Notes: generated by a model not told the origin, from the sequence alone. A stretch of DNA of 64,000 nt from Arcicella aurantiaca (GCF_003148625.1 NZ_QGGO01000001.1:186001-250000); one strand, 5' to 3'; shown: positions 9,208 to 18,024, counted from the first letter of the stretch. A program made the numbers and translations.

Positions 9208-9352
9208 TTGCAAAGATAAAATTTTTGTACAAAATTACCCAATCCTCAACTTTGCAGACGTTCTATTCAATGCTTTACTACTAAATCAATAATAAATATC
9301 AAAAACTTAATAATCCGTATCGTTTTGGTGATAGTCTTGTTTGAAAGTCAAT

Positions 9353-9382
9353 AAAAAAAGAGACTTGTTAGGTCTCTTTTTT
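9353..9382 (-). terminator. Terminator of the coiled-coil secreted protein gene
   Basis: Arms AAAAAAAGAGAC (9353-9364) and GTCTCTTTTTT (9372-9382) form an 11-bp stem with a short loop, 19 bp after the minus-strand stop at 9401. A-runs and T-runs on both sides could also stop readthrough from the other direction. Confidence 0.85.
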
Positions 9383-9400
9383 CGATGTGTTGGCATCATT

Positions 9401-10621
9401 TTACAGAATTTTATAAATATCAACAGAGTCAATTTTGTCTTTCAACTCTTTAATATTAATACTTGATTTAATGGCAGCGTCTTTTTTCTTCTTTTTCGCT
9501 CCTAAATCTTTCATCAAATCTTCGTAAACCATTTGTGCTGGTTTTTCGCCAACGCCTTCAATGATATTATTGGCTTTTGCTACGTTAATGGCTTGTTTTA
9601 CTTGGTCGAAATAACGATTCTCAAAGTCAAAATATTGGTCATGGATACCAATAAAACGGTTACAAAGGCTTTGAACATAATCTAAATTATTATTTACATG
9701 ACGAACATCCAACTCCATTTGTAGCATTTCACCCAAATTGGTTTTACCATCTTTAGTCGTGTATTTACTTTCAATTTCATTGATTCTTTTCTTCATAAAA
9801 TCAGTAGAAAATTCACCAATCATATAATTGAAATAATCGTCAAGAGCTTCGTCTCCACGCATATCTCTTGGATTATAACCAACTTTTTGAGCATCTTTTT
9901 TGAATTTTTCTAATAAATCCAATTGCAAGGCTTCTAACATCGTAACGGTTTGCCCACTCGAATTTGTGTTCAATAAATTGGCTTTATCAAGCATATTATA
10001 AAAGCCTGTATAACGTTGAAGCTCCTTCTCAAAATCCTTGATTTTGTCAAAATTCACCTTTTTGTCTTGCATACCTGCCGCATACGCAACGTTTACAGCG
10101 GCGGTTGAAAGGTTTACTGCTTGAGAAGCATAAGGAATCAACCCAACGATTGGACTATCTTTCAGGCTTTTGAGAACGCCCATAAAGCGTTCATTTTTCT
10201 GTTTTTTACTAAAAATGGCTTTGTTTTGAGCCGTTTTTAAAATGACGTCTTCAAAAGAAAATCCTAATGGACCTTTTTCTACTGAACTCAATTTTTTGAT
10301 ATAACCTTGATAGTCTTGATTAATAACTTGTGATTTTAAATCAATAATATCATCACTCAGAATTTTATATACTTCTGAACTTTTCACTAAGTTAGTTTTA
10401 ATTTTCTCCCACTTAGTTCTGTCTGTAAGTGATTGATTCTTAGATATATCAGTTAGTGAATGACTTTGAATTTCAAGACGACTTTTTAGATTCTCATTTT
10501 CACTTTGAATTTTTCCGAGCGTTCCCTGTATATTAATAATAAGGGAATCAGAATATACTTGACTATACGATGTAAGTGATGAGCTAAATGAGAATAAGAA
10601 AATGGCAAATATTTTTTTCAT
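9401..10621 (-). CDS. Secreted coiled-coil protein of unknown function
   Basis: I do not recognise this 406-residue protein. It starts with a signal peptide (MKKIFAIFLFSFSSSLTSYSQ), so the ATG at 10621 is chosen over the in-frame ATG at 10633. The rest is almost all helical, with long charged stretches likely to form coiled coils (IQGTLGKIQSENENLKSRLEI region near the N-terminus), a small Ala-rich segment (QAVNLSTAAVNVAYAAGMQ) and a Lys-rich patch (GAKKKKKDAAIK) near the C-terminus. It is presumably periplasmic or surface exposed. No sorting domain of type IX is visible. It stands alone, between an MFS gene in the same direction and the divergent beta-lactamase. Confidence 0.75.
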   Translation of the reverse strand: MKKIFAIFLFSFSSSLTSYSQVYSDSLIINIQGTLGKIQSENENLKSRLEIQSHSLTDISKNQSLTDRTKWEKIKTNLVKSSEVYKILSDDIIDLKSQVINQDYQGYIKKLSSVEKGPLGFSFEDVILKTAQNKAIFSKKQKNERFMGVLKSLKDSPIVGLIPYASQAVNLSTAAVNVAYAAGMQDKKVNFDKIKDFEKELQRYTGFYNMLDKANLLNTNSSGQTVTMLEALQLDLLEKFKKDAQKVGYNPRDMRGDEALDDYFNYMIGEFSTDFMKKRINEIESKYTTKDGKTNLGEMLQMELDVRHVNNNLDYVQSLCNRFIGIHDQYFDFENRYFDQVKQAINVAKANNIIEGVGEKPAQMVYEDLMKDLGAKKKKKDAAIKSSINIKELKDKIDSVDIYKIL

Positions 10622-10834
10622 GGAATAATACAAAGAGTTTTAGTCAAAACGTATGGTGTTGATGAATTATTGATTAAAGTTTGAATAATTTTCTTAAAAG
10701 CCTATCCCTTTTTGAATTGAAATTGTAAAATTCTTGTTTTTTTGCAATTTTGTCTTGAAAAAGCAAAGTATAATACGGTAATATTCTCATAATTTTATCT
10801 CTTAAATATTCATTCTAACAAACGCTAAAATCTC

Positions 10835-11731
10835 ATGAAAAAAAACTTATTATTTTGGCTTATTCTATTTCAATGCAAAGCGATTTCATTTTCTCAGCAT
10901 ACAATTTTAAGAGAAAAAATTGCCACAATAATCAAATCCAAAAATGCTAAAATAGGAGTGAGTGTCTTGAATTTATCAAATGGTGATACGTTGACATTTA
11001 ATAAAACCCATCATTTTCCGATGCAAAGTGTCTATAAATTTCATCTTGCATTAGCGATTCTTAATCAGGTAGATAAAAAGAAGTTTTCTTTAAATCAGCC
11101 AATTTTCGTTTCAAAAGCAGATTTACGACCTGATACTTGGAGTCCATTAAGAGATAAATATCCAGAAGGAAATATCTCGATTCCTTTGAGTGAGATAATT
11201 GCTTACACCGTTTCTCAAAGTGATAATAATGGTTGCGATAGACTTTTTAGGTTAATGGGCGGAGCAATAAAAGCCAATGAGTATATTCACAAAATTGGAG
11301 TCAAGGATGTAAATATTGTTGCTACTGAAGAAGAAATGCAGAAAGATTGGCAAGTCCAATATACCAATTGGAGTACACCGGCGGCGGCTACAAAATTGTT
11401 ACAAAAATTCTATCAGCAAGGAATCATGTCAAAGAATAGCCAAGATTTTTTGTGGAAAGTAATGGTAGAAACTACGACTGGACCCAATAAAATCAGAGGA
11501 TTATTACCCAAAGATGCAACCGTAGCTCATAAAACAGGTTTTTCTGGCAAAAATGAAGAAGGTTTGACAGGAGCGACCAATGATATTGGAATTGTGATTT
11601 TGCCCAATGGCAAAGCATTGGCTATTGCATTATTTGTCTCAAACTCTACCGAAACAGAACTCACCAACGACCGCATCATGGCGGATATTACGAAGGTGGT
11701 TTGGGATTATTATGATTTAAAAAGACCTTAA
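10835..11731 (+). CDS. Class A beta-lactamase, subclass A2-like
   Basis: This 298-residue serine beta-lactamase would hydrolyse beta-lactams in the periplasm. The N-terminal ~20 residues are a signal peptide. All key motifs are present: active-site Ser65-Val-Tyr-Lys68, Ser129-Asp-Asn131, acidic residues of the omega loop (ATEEEMQKDW, ~163-172) and Lys233-Thr-Gly235. The stretch VQYTNWSTPAA and VETTTGPNKIRGLLP are typical of the subclass that contains PER, CfxA and CepA enzymes of Bacteroidota. No regulator (ampR, blaI) or mobile element is next to it, so it looks like a resident chromosomal gene. Whether it is a cephalosporinase or extended-spectrum cannot be read from the sequence. Confidence 0.92.
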   Translation: MKKNLLFWLILFQCKAISFSQHTILREKIATIIKSKNAKIGVSVLNLSNGDTLTFNKTHHFPMQSVYKFHLALAILNQVDKKKFSLNQPIFVSKADLRPDTWSPLRDKYPEGNISIPLSEIIAYTVSQSDNNGCDRLFRLMGGAIKANEYIHKIGVKDVNIVATEEEMQKDWQVQYTNWSTPAAATKLLQKFYQQGIMSKNSQDFLWKVMVETTTGPNKIRGLLPKDATVAHKTGFSGKNEEGLTGATNDIGIVILPNGKALAIALFVSNSTETELTNDRIMADITKVVWDYYDLKRP

Positions 11732-11776
11732 ACAAATAGTCTTCTGAATTGATTTTCTAAAAATAATCCAAATAAA

Positions 11777-11807
11777 TTTGCGAATACAAAAGATTGACGT
11801 ACCTTTG
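11777..11807 (+). promoter_or_regulatory. Promoter of the DEAD-box helicase gene
   Basis: TTTG (11777-11780), 19 bases, then TACCTTTG (11800-11807) is an exact match to the Bacteroidota primary-sigma consensus TTTG-N17-23-TAnnTTTG. Transcription would begin near 11814, leaving a ~270-base leader before the ATG at 12085. Confidence 0.75.
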
Positions 11808-11813
11808 TGGAAA

Positions 11814-12084
11814 ATTAGTACAAAACAACATCCGCACGTCTCTGTGTTCGCTTCGTTGGCACGAAGCACTTCTTCTAAGAGTGGTTTTGTTTAAAGTTAA
11901 TGGTTGATTTTCAACTCATAACTCATAACTCCTCAAGTCGGTCTCCCAGAGCTTTAACGGATGTTCGGGCATCATTAAAGCAATTATTACAAATCAATTT
12001 AAAAAATTAGTCGCAACAACGAATGAAGCATCATGCCGATGCCTTAATCATTCTTCATGTCGTTAGATGTGGCGAGAAAAAATC
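11814..12084 (+). promoter_or_regulatory. Long structured 5' leader of the DEAD-box helicase mRNA
   Basis: The leader holds at least three hairpins: CTTCGT/ACGAAG around a TGGC loop (11851-11866), CTTTAA..GATG/CATC..TTAAAG (11952-11980), and one near the start codon with two mutually exclusive pairings of GAATGA..TCATTC and ATGAAG..CTTCAT (12019-12063). The 8 bases AACATCCG at 11827-11834 are complementary to CGGATGTT at 11958-11965, inside the second hairpin, so an alternative fold exists. ACAAAAC (11820) can also close with GTTTTGT (11884). It is unlike a known riboswitch that I can name; temperature or autoregulation is a guess. Confidence 0.55.
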
Positions 12085-13932
12085 ATGAGTGAAATCGTAA
12101 GATTAAGATTTGACGAACTTCCCGTGTCGGAAGATATTAAAAAAGCCGTATTGGATATGGGCTTTGAAACAGCTTCACCAATCCAGTCAGAAGCTATCCC
12201 TTATTTATTAGAAGGTCGTGACGTTATCGGACAAGCCCAAACAGGTACAGGAAAAACTGCTGCATTTGGTATTCCAATGGTTGATAAAGTTGTTCCTTTT
12301 GAGAAATACGTACAAGGCTTGGTACTTTGCCCAACCCGTGAATTGGCAGTACAAGTAACTGAAGAAATCAAGAAATTATCTAAGTACAAAAAAGGCGTTT
12401 GGGTTACTACTGTTTATGGTGGAGATTCAATCGAACGTCAAATAAAGTCTTTGAAAGCAGGTGCAAATATCGTTGTGGGTACTCCAGGACGTGTAATTGA
12501 CTTGATTGAAAGACGTGCATTGAAATTAGAAAATGTACAAATGGCAGTGCTTGACGAAGCTGACGAAATGCTCGATATGGGCTTCCGTGATGACATCGAA
12601 AGTATCTTGCAAGAAACTAACGAAGACCGCCAAACGGTATTTTTCTCTGCAACGATGTCTAAGCCAATTATGGCATTGACAACTCGTTACCAAAATGAAC
12701 CTAAATTAGTGAAAGTAGTTAAAAACGAAATCACAAATGCCAACATCGAACAATTATACTTTGATGTAAAAGGCAAGGCGAAAATGGAAGTAATGACACG
12801 TTTGATGGATTTCTACGGTGTGAAATTAGCTTTGGTATTCTGTAATCAGAAGAAAAAAGTTGATGAAGTAGTAGAAGAATTAGTATTACGTGGATATGCT
12901 GCTGAAGGTTTGCACGGTGATTTACGCCAAGCTCAACGTACTAACGTAATGTCTAAATTCCGTTCAGGTTTAGTTACTATCTTAGTGGCAACTGACGTGG
13001 CTGCTCGTGGTATCGACGTTAATGATGTTGATGCAGTATTTAACTATGATATTCCATTAGACGAAGAATATTATGTACACCGTATCGGTCGTACAGGTCG
13101 TGCAGGAAAATCTGGTAAAGCTTATACTTTGGTAGTTGGTGCTGAACGTAACCGTTTGAGAGACATCATGAATTATACTAAAGTTAAAATTGACAAAGGC
13201 GTAATTCCTTCATTCTCTGATGTTGTAGGTGTTAAAAAAGGAATGTTTATTGAAAGAGTACAAAACGCTATTCAAGATGGTGATTTAGACCTTTTCGGGG
13301 ATGTTTTCGGAGCTTTACAACACGCAGGTTTCTCAACAGAACAAGTAGTGGCTGCTTTAGTGAAAATGAATATGGGTGTTGCGAAAAACGAATTTGCTGA
13401 CGAAAACTTAGAAGGCGAAAACGACCGTAACCGTAGAAATGACCGTGGTAATGACCGTTTCGGTAATCGTGATTCTCGTGGTGGTGACCGTTTTGGTAAT
13501 CGTGATTCTCGTGGTGGTAGAGATGGTGGACGTTTCGACCGTAACGATTCTCGTGGTGGTGACCGTAGAGATGGCGGACGTTTTGACCGTAATGATTCTC
13601 GTTCTCCTCGTACTGGCGACCGTCAACGTTCATTTGAAGACCGTGGCCCACGTACAGATAAAGCTGGAAAACCATATCGTCAAGATGCTAACATGGTAAG
13701 AATGTTTGTAAATATTGGTTTTGATGAGAAAATTTCTCCTGCTAATATCGTAGGTGCTTTTGCAGGTGAATCTGGAATTCCAGGAAATACTTTAGGACAA
13801 ATTAATATCTTCGATAAATACTCATTTGTTGATGTTCCAAAGGAATACGCAACAACTGTTTTGAATAGAATGGAAGGTGCTTCTATTAAAGGAAAACGTG
13901 TAAATGTTGAGATTGCTAAACCAGCAAACTAA
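12085..13932 (+). CDS. DEAD-box ATP-dependent RNA helicase with RG-rich linker and DbpA-type RNA-binding domain
   Basis: This 615-residue protein unwinds short RNA duplexes, probably in ribosome assembly and in cold adaptation like CsdA/DeaD. The helicase core is complete: Q motif, AQTGTGKTA (motif I), PTRELA, VLDEADEMLDMGF (motif II, DEAD), FSATMS (III) and HRIGRTGRAG (VI). Residues ~430-525 are a low-complexity Arg/Gly/Asp linker with repeated RFGNRDSRGG and RFDRNDSRGG units. The C-terminal ~80 residues (VRMFVNIGFDEKISPANIVG...) match the DbpA RNA-binding domain. The ATG at 12085 (MSEIVRLRF) is preferred to 12067. It is monocistronic, with its own promoter, long leader and terminator. Confidence 0.93.
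   Translation: MSEIVRLRFDELPVSEDIKKAVLDMGFETASPIQSEAIPYLLEGRDVIGQAQTGTGKTAAFGIPMVDKVVPFEKYVQGLVLCPTRELAVQVTEEIKKLSKYKKGVWVTTVYGGDSIERQIKSLKAGANIVVGTPGRVIDLIERRALKLENVQMAVLDEADEMLDMGFRDDIESILQETNEDRQTVFFSATMSKPIMALTTRYQNEPKLVKVVKNEITNANIEQLYFDVKGKAKMEVMTRLMDFYGVKLALVFCNQKKKVDEVVEELVLRGYAAEGLHGDLRQAQRTNVMSKFRSGLVTILVATDVAARGIDVNDVDAVFNYDIPLDEEYYVHRIGRTGRAGKSGKAYTLVVGAERNRLRDIMNYTKVKIDKGVIPSFSDVVGVKKGMFIERVQNAIQDGDLDLFGDVFGALQHAGFSTEQVVAALVKMNMGVAKNEFADENLEGENDRNRRNDRGNDRFGNRDSRGGDRFGNRDSRGGRDGGRFDRNDSRGGDRRDGGRFDRNDSRSPRTGDRQRSFEDRGPRTDKAGKPYRQDANMVRMFVNIGFDEKISPANIVGAFAGESGIPGNTLGQINIFDKYSFVDVPKEYATTVLNRMEGASIKGKRVNVEIAKPAN
13437..13620 (+). repeat. In-frame minisatellite coding for the helicase linker
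   Basis: Units such as GGTAATCGTGATTCTCGTGG recur at both DNA and protein level (consensus protein RFGNRDSRGG / RFDRNDSRGG). All units are multiples of three, so copy-number change would lengthen or shorten the linker without a frameshift. Confidence 0.8.
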
Positions 13933-13951
13933 TATTAATAGATAATTCTTG

Positions 13952-13987
13952 AAAAAGGTCAGTATGATTTTCATGCTGACCTTTTTT
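13952..13987 (+). terminator. Rho-independent terminator of the helicase gene
   Basis: A 16-bp stem with one G-T pair, arms 13952-13967 and 13971-13986 around a TTT loop, followed by T6, 20 bp after the stop codon. Confidence 0.92.
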
Positions 13988-14110
13988 GTTTTATAAAATT
14001 CCTCATTATTTATAATATAATTTAAAGAAATTTCTTAATCTGAAATATAAATCCCTTATTACTATTGTAAGTTTATAGATTAAGTATAATATTTGTAATG
14101 ATTATCATAT

Positions 14111-14147
14111 TCAAAATAAAAGCGAATCAGTTTCGCTTTTATTTTGA
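14111..14147. repeat. Perfect 15-bp hairpin upstream of the serine hydrolase
   Basis: Left arm 14111-14125 and right arm 14133-14147 are exact complements (TCAAAATAAAAGCGA) with the loop ATCAGTT. It ends 49 bp before the ATG at 14197. The A-rich and T-rich bases make it look like a bidirectional terminator or attenuator; no matching gene end is close except the helicase, which has its own terminator. Confidence 0.85.
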
Positions 14148-14196
14148 ACTTATAGTCTATCAAATTTGTAGATTATGTAAAACACTTTGTCAAATT

Positions 14197-14748
14197 ATGA
14201 ATAGAATAGAGCAAGCAGATTTTCTTGTCGTTCCAGGATTAGGAAGTTCTGGAATTAATCACTGGCAAACTCTTTGGGAAAAACAATATTCCAATAACTT
14301 CAAAAGGGTAGAACAAAATAATTGGGATTTGCCCGTTTGTGATGTTTGGATAAAAAAACTTTCTGAAGAAGTAAATAAACTTACCAAGCCAACTTATTTA
14401 GTAGCTCATAGTTTGGGTTGTCTGACGGTTGTGCATTGGGCAAATAACTACTTTTCTGAAAAAATAAAAGGAGCATTTTTAGTAGCACCCGCCGACGCAG
14501 AATCATCAAGAAGATTAAGTTTTTTAGATGGATTTAGCCCAATTCCGAAGGAAAAATTACCTTTTGAGAGCATCGTTATTGCCAGTACAACCGACCAATA
14601 TGCAACAATTGACCGTTCTGCCGAATTTGCGAATGCTTGGGGAAGTCAGTTTATCAATATTGGTAAAAAGGGACATATCAATGCAAATTCTAATATTGGA
14701 ATTTGGGAAGAAGGGCAAAACTATCTTTCCAATTTCATTACAATTTGA
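14197..14748 (+). CDS. RBBP9/YdeN-type serine hydrolase
   Basis: This 183-residue alpha/beta hydrolase belongs to the small RBBP9/YdeN group. The N-terminus DFLVVPGLGSSGINHWQTLWE is characteristic. The nucleophile elbow is AHSLGC, followed by a catalytic Asp candidate in SIVIASTTDQYA and a His in GKKGHINANS. The protein has no signal peptide and is cytoplasmic. The natural substrate of bacterial members is mostly unknown; they behave as esterases in vitro. The ATG at 14197 is chosen because the family begins here; the longer frame from 14098 runs through a hairpin and is not coding-like. Confidence 0.85.
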   Translation: MNRIEQADFLVVPGLGSSGINHWQTLWEKQYSNNFKRVEQNNWDLPVCDVWIKKLSEEVNKLTKPTYLVAHSLGCLTVVHWANNYFSEKIKGAFLVAPADAESSRRLSFLDGFSPIPKEKLPFESIVIASTTDQYATIDRSAEFANAWGSQFINIGKKGHINANSNIGIWEEGQNYLSNFITI

Positions 14749-14797
14749 GTATTTAGTTTTTTTGAATTTTTTAGTAATATGGTTTTGTTTGAATTAT

Positions 14798-14832
14798 ATA
14801 TCCTTTATCCGCTTGGGTGAAGGATATTTTTA
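14798..14832 (+). terminator. Probable terminator of the serine hydrolase gene
   Basis: ATATCCTT (14798-14805) pairs with AAGGATAT (14820-14827), followed by a T-run, 50 bp after the stop. Confidence 0.6.
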
Positions 14833-14971
14833 TAAATTAGTTCTGCAAAGGCACAAATGAATTTATAAAACCAAAACATATAGAACCCTTATGAAAACTT
14901 TGTAGGTTTTAGTAATTTACTCCCTCTAAAATTTGAAAATCAACAAATATAAATCCCCTAAATTAATCACT

Positions 14972-16231
14972 ATGTCGAATCAAAAATCAACATTTACCCT
15001 AACTGAAGACTGGACAGTTGTGGTTTATGGTTTCCTAATTATTATTTTAGCCCTTCTTGGCTTAAAAATTCCTAATCCCACTTTTGGTTGGAAAGATTCC
15101 TCCGAGCTATTTGAAAAAGTATTGACTTTAAGCAATTTAACGACTATAACATCCTTATTTATAATTGTTTATGCTATTGCCATTTTAGCCGCAAAAACTT
15201 TGGGGAAAGATGTTTTAGCCACAATTAAAGGTTTTCCAATTGTTTATATTCTCACAACATTTGCTCTTGTATTGGCAGGAAATGCGTTTTTGAAAAACTG
15301 GAATCTTGAAGCGGTAATTTTTAGCCTTTCAATAGGTTTAATTATTAGTAATTTTTTAACAGTTCCAGAATGGTTAAAAAGCTCATTATCAACCGAATTA
15401 TTAGTGAAAATTGGTTTAGTTATTTTAGGAACAAGCGTAATTTTTGGAGATATTCTCAAAGCGGGTTCTTTGGGATTAATTCAGGCTTTATTGGTTGTTG
15501 TTTCGGTATGGTATTTTTCTTTTTGGGTTGCTAAAAAATTGGGCGTCGATGAAGAAATGGCAATTATGCTTTCGAGTGCAGTATCTATTTGTGGCGTTTC
15601 GGCTGCGATTGCAACTTCTGGAGCGATAAAAGGTAATTCTAAAAAGCTTTCTTACGTGATTTCATTGGTATTAATTACCGCAATTCCGATGATTATTTTC
15701 ATGCCTTTTATTGCCAAAGCTCTAAATCTATCAGAAGAAGTAACGGGTGCTTGGTTGGGCGGAACAATTGATACCACAGGAGCTGTAATTGCTTCGGGAA
15801 CTTTGGTAGGAGAGACGGCTTTGAAAATTAGTACCATTGTAAAATTTTCTCAGAACGTGCTTTTAGGTTTAGCCGCTTTTGCCATTTCAATTTATTGGAC
15901 GTACACCAACAATCAATCTGAAACCGTAAAAGAAGCAAAGCCAACGCTGGGCATTATTTGGGAACGCTTCCCGAAGTTTGTGATTGGTTTTATTGCGGCT
16001 TCTCTTTTGTTTTCATTTTTTGTTTCTTCTGAAACCATCAATGAAGTAAAAGGAGGTTTGAAATCATTGCAAGGACTTTGGTTTGCTTTGGCTTTTACCA
16101 GTATTGGACTTGAAACTAAGTTCTCGGATTTATTTAATGCAGAAGGGAAAAAGCCACTTTATGTATTTTTAATTGCTCAGACTTTCAATGTGTTTATTAC
16201 GCTTGCCATTGCGTATTTGTTGTTTGATTAA
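14972..16231 (+). CDS. YeiH-family (UPF0324) putative sulfate/anion exporter
   Basis: This 419-residue integral membrane protein has about 10-11 hydrophobic segments. The conserved family stretches are visible: VKIGLVILGTSVIFGDIL, then MAIMLSSAVSICGVSAAIATSGAIKG and GAWLGGTIDTTGAVIASGTLVG. YeiH-type proteins are predicted to move sulfate or related anions out of the cell; direct proof exists for few members, so the substrate here is open. The ATG at 14972 (MSNQKSTFTL) is chosen over the TTG at 14933. The stop is followed within 6 bp by a 34-bp perfect palindrome shared with two other gene ends in the window. Confidence 0.88.
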   Translation: MSNQKSTFTLTEDWTVVVYGFLIIILALLGLKIPNPTFGWKDSSELFEKVLTLSNLTTITSLFIIVYAIAILAAKTLGKDVLATIKGFPIVYILTTFALVLAGNAFLKNWNLEAVIFSLSIGLIISNFLTVPEWLKSSLSTELLVKIGLVILGTSVIFGDILKAGSLGLIQALLVVVSVWYFSFWVAKKLGVDEEMAIMLSSAVSICGVSAAIATSGAIKGNSKKLSYVISLVLITAIPMIIFMPFIAKALNLSEEVTGAWLGGTIDTTGAVIASGTLVGETALKISTIVKFSQNVLLGLAAFAISIYWTYTNNQSETVKEAKPTLGIIWERFPKFVIGFIAASLLFSFFVSSETINEVKGGLKSLQGLWFALAFTSIGLETKFSDLFNAEGKKPLYVFLIAQTFNVFITLAIAYLLFD

Positions 16232-16236
16232 CTTAG

Positions 16237-16270
16237 AACATCCCGAAAGTTTTAAAACTTTCGGGATGTT
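16237..16270. terminator. 34-bp perfect palindrome, copy 1 of the CCCGAAAGTT family
   Basis: Bases 16237-16253 and 16254-16270 are exact inverted copies with the core TCCCGAAAGTTTT. It lies between convergent genes and probably ends transcripts from both sides. Copies at 47266-47299 and 55627-55660 share the core. Confidence 0.8.
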
Positions 16271-16319
16271 AAACTTATAGTATCTTTGCTTTTATACAAA
16301 CCTTTACAGCGTTGAAAAT

Positions 16320-17699
16320 TTATAAAACCTTCATTTTCTCCGCATCCCAAAGAATTGGTTGTCCGCTTGCTGCACTCATATTACACGCCAAAGCAGGTGC
16401 GGCAGCTCTCAAACCGAAAGTCGCATCTTCTGCAACGGCTTTTCCTGTACGAACAGACTCAAAGAAATTCGTGAAATGGTCTAAACGTTCATCATATCCT
16501 TGCGGAACTTTGAAGTTTATTTCTTTACCATAATTCCATTTTTTATCGTCTTCTGAATAAAGTGCATTAAATGCTTTTGTCGATTCTTCTTGTTGAGCTT
16601 GAGCGAAAGTATTTACCGAATCATAACCTCCAAATTCAGGTGCTTTTGGGCGTTTAAAGCTTTTAACTTTTAATGTTCCCCAACCAATTTCAATAACGCC
16701 TTCCGTTCCAACTATTTTGGCTGGTGAACCACTACTTCCACCATCTGCTAAGTTGACACGTGTAAAAAACTGAAATGCTGGATGTTCTTTTCTTTCTGGA
16801 TATTGCATTAAAGAAGTAACCAAATCATAGGCATCACGCCCATCTTTCCAATAATTTAATTCGCCCAAAGCAAATATTTTATTGGGACCAATTGAGCCTG
16901 TAATGGTATGTAAATTGGTCAATAAATGCACAAATAAATCACCCGCAACGCCCGTTCCGTAATCTTTATAATTTCTCCAACGGAAGAATCTTTTAGCATC
17001 AAAAGGCATTTTAGGAGCGTCTCCTACGTATTTATCCCAATCAACCGTTTGGGTGTTGGCATCCGTTGGAATGGTATATTGCCATGCTCCATTGGCGGTA
17101 CTGCGGTCGTTGGTAGCTTCTACATAAGCCAAGTCTCCAATAATTCCTGATTGATAGATTTTCTTGGCTTCAGCCGTTAAAACCGAACTTGCTACCTGTG
17201 AACCCACTTGAAAAACTTTCCCCGTTTTCTTTTGAGTGTCAATAACAGCTTGCCCTTCGTCGATGTGATGTACCATTGGTTTTTCACAATAAACGTGTTT
17301 GCCAGCATTCATGGCATCAATAGAAATGCGGTCGTGCCAATGGTCGGAGGTGCAAACCAATACCGCATCAATATCTTTACGATTCAAAATTTCACGATAA
17401 TCACGTGTGGTAAAAATAGCTGCACCCCATTTTTCTTTGGCTCTTTCTAAGCGTCCCGAATACAAATCACAAACCGCCACAAGTTCAATACCAGGCACTT
17501 TTAGGGCTGTGTCGGTATCTGAATGACCAATAATTCCAGAGCCGATTAGGGCAATTCTTATCTTGTCGTTGGTGGTAATTTTTACATCAGATTTTAATGT
17601 AATTGTTTTTCCATAAGCATCAGTTAATGCCATTCCTCCGACTAATAAAGCGGAGGTGCTACTAATTTTTTTGATGAAGTCTCTTCTATTATTTTTCAT
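16320..17699 (-). CDS. TAT-exported Gfo/Idh/MocA-family oxidoreductase
   Basis: This 459-residue protein is a putative NAD(P)-dependent sugar or inositol dehydrogenase. The N-terminus has a twin-arginine motif (MKNNRRDFIKKISSTSALLVGG), so it should be exported folded through Tat; tatA is encoded at 53.6 kb. The Rossmann domain follows (IRIALIGSGIIGHSD), then the family motif HVYCEKPMVH (EKP) near residue 150, and the C-terminal substrate domain. The ATG at 17699 places the RR motif at the normal position; the longer frame from 17750 is rejected. Periplasmic members in Bacteroidota often act on glycans, but no glycan locus is near. Start and stop are both well supported. Confidence 0.9.
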   Translation of the reverse strand: MKNNRRDFIKKISSTSALLVGGMALTDAYGKTITLKSDVKITTNDKIRIALIGSGIIGHSDTDTALKVPGIELVAVCDLYSGRLERAKEKWGAAIFTTRDYREILNRKDIDAVLVCTSDHWHDRISIDAMNAGKHVYCEKPMVHHIDEGQAVIDTQKKTGKVFQVGSQVASSVLTAEAKKIYQSGIIGDLAYVEATNDRSTANGAWQYTIPTDANTQTVDWDKYVGDAPKMPFDAKRFFRWRNYKDYGTGVAGDLFVHLLTNLHTITGSIGPNKIFALGELNYWKDGRDAYDLVTSLMQYPERKEHPAFQFFTRVNLADGGSSGSPAKIVGTEGVIEIGWGTLKVKSFKRPKAPEFGGYDSVNTFAQAQQEESTKAFNALYSEDDKKWNYGKEINFKVPQGYDERLDHFTNFFESVRTGKAVAEDATFGLRAAAPALACNMSAASGQPILWDAEKMKVL

Positions 17700-18024
17700 A
17701 GTTTGTGTTTTGAGTAACGTTTTAGCATCGTGAAAAATGAATAATTGCACTGTTGTTTTAAAATATGTTTTTTGTCTCGTTTATGAAATTTATTATTTTA
17801 TCTTGAAAAAAGTATAATGCTTTATCCTTATTAAAAGGAAATTTATTATGATTAACGTTTGTTACAAAAAAGGGAAGATTTGAAAATCGCAATGTTGTTT
17901 AATATATTGAATGTTAGGTTATTATAGGAATTCAGGTTGAGGAATTACAAAATCTTAAAATCTATGATTTGCCTTTTCGAGCCTTTAAGGGTATCTTGCA
18001 ATTAAATTTTTTACAGAAAAATAG
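17700..18024. other. Divergent gap between the Gfo/Idh/MocA gene and the radical SAM gene
   Basis: This 325-bp AT-rich gap must hold promoters for both divergent genes, but I find no exact TTTG/TAnnTTTG pair, no repeat and no ORF that I would support. Confidence 0.6.

Noticed and set aside
9211-9218. TATCTTTG -7 box on the minus strand before the MFS gene
   Set aside because: It overlaps the region just before the ATG at 9207 and would give an almost leaderless mRNA; no -33 box is at the right distance.
13268-13675. Long antisense frames (135 and 72 residues) and a + frame of 86 residues inside the helicase gene
   Set aside because: They are products of the RG-rich minisatellite read in other frames, with low-complexity His/Tyr or Thr/Val strings and no start context.
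14098-14196. Upstream extension of the serine hydrolase frame
   Set aside because: It runs through a perfect hairpin and has no family similarity; the ATG at 14197 fits the family start.
16281-16288. TATCTTTG, a perfect -7 box on the + strand
   Set aside because: It points into the 3' end of a minus-strand gene, and no + gene follows for 1.7 kb.
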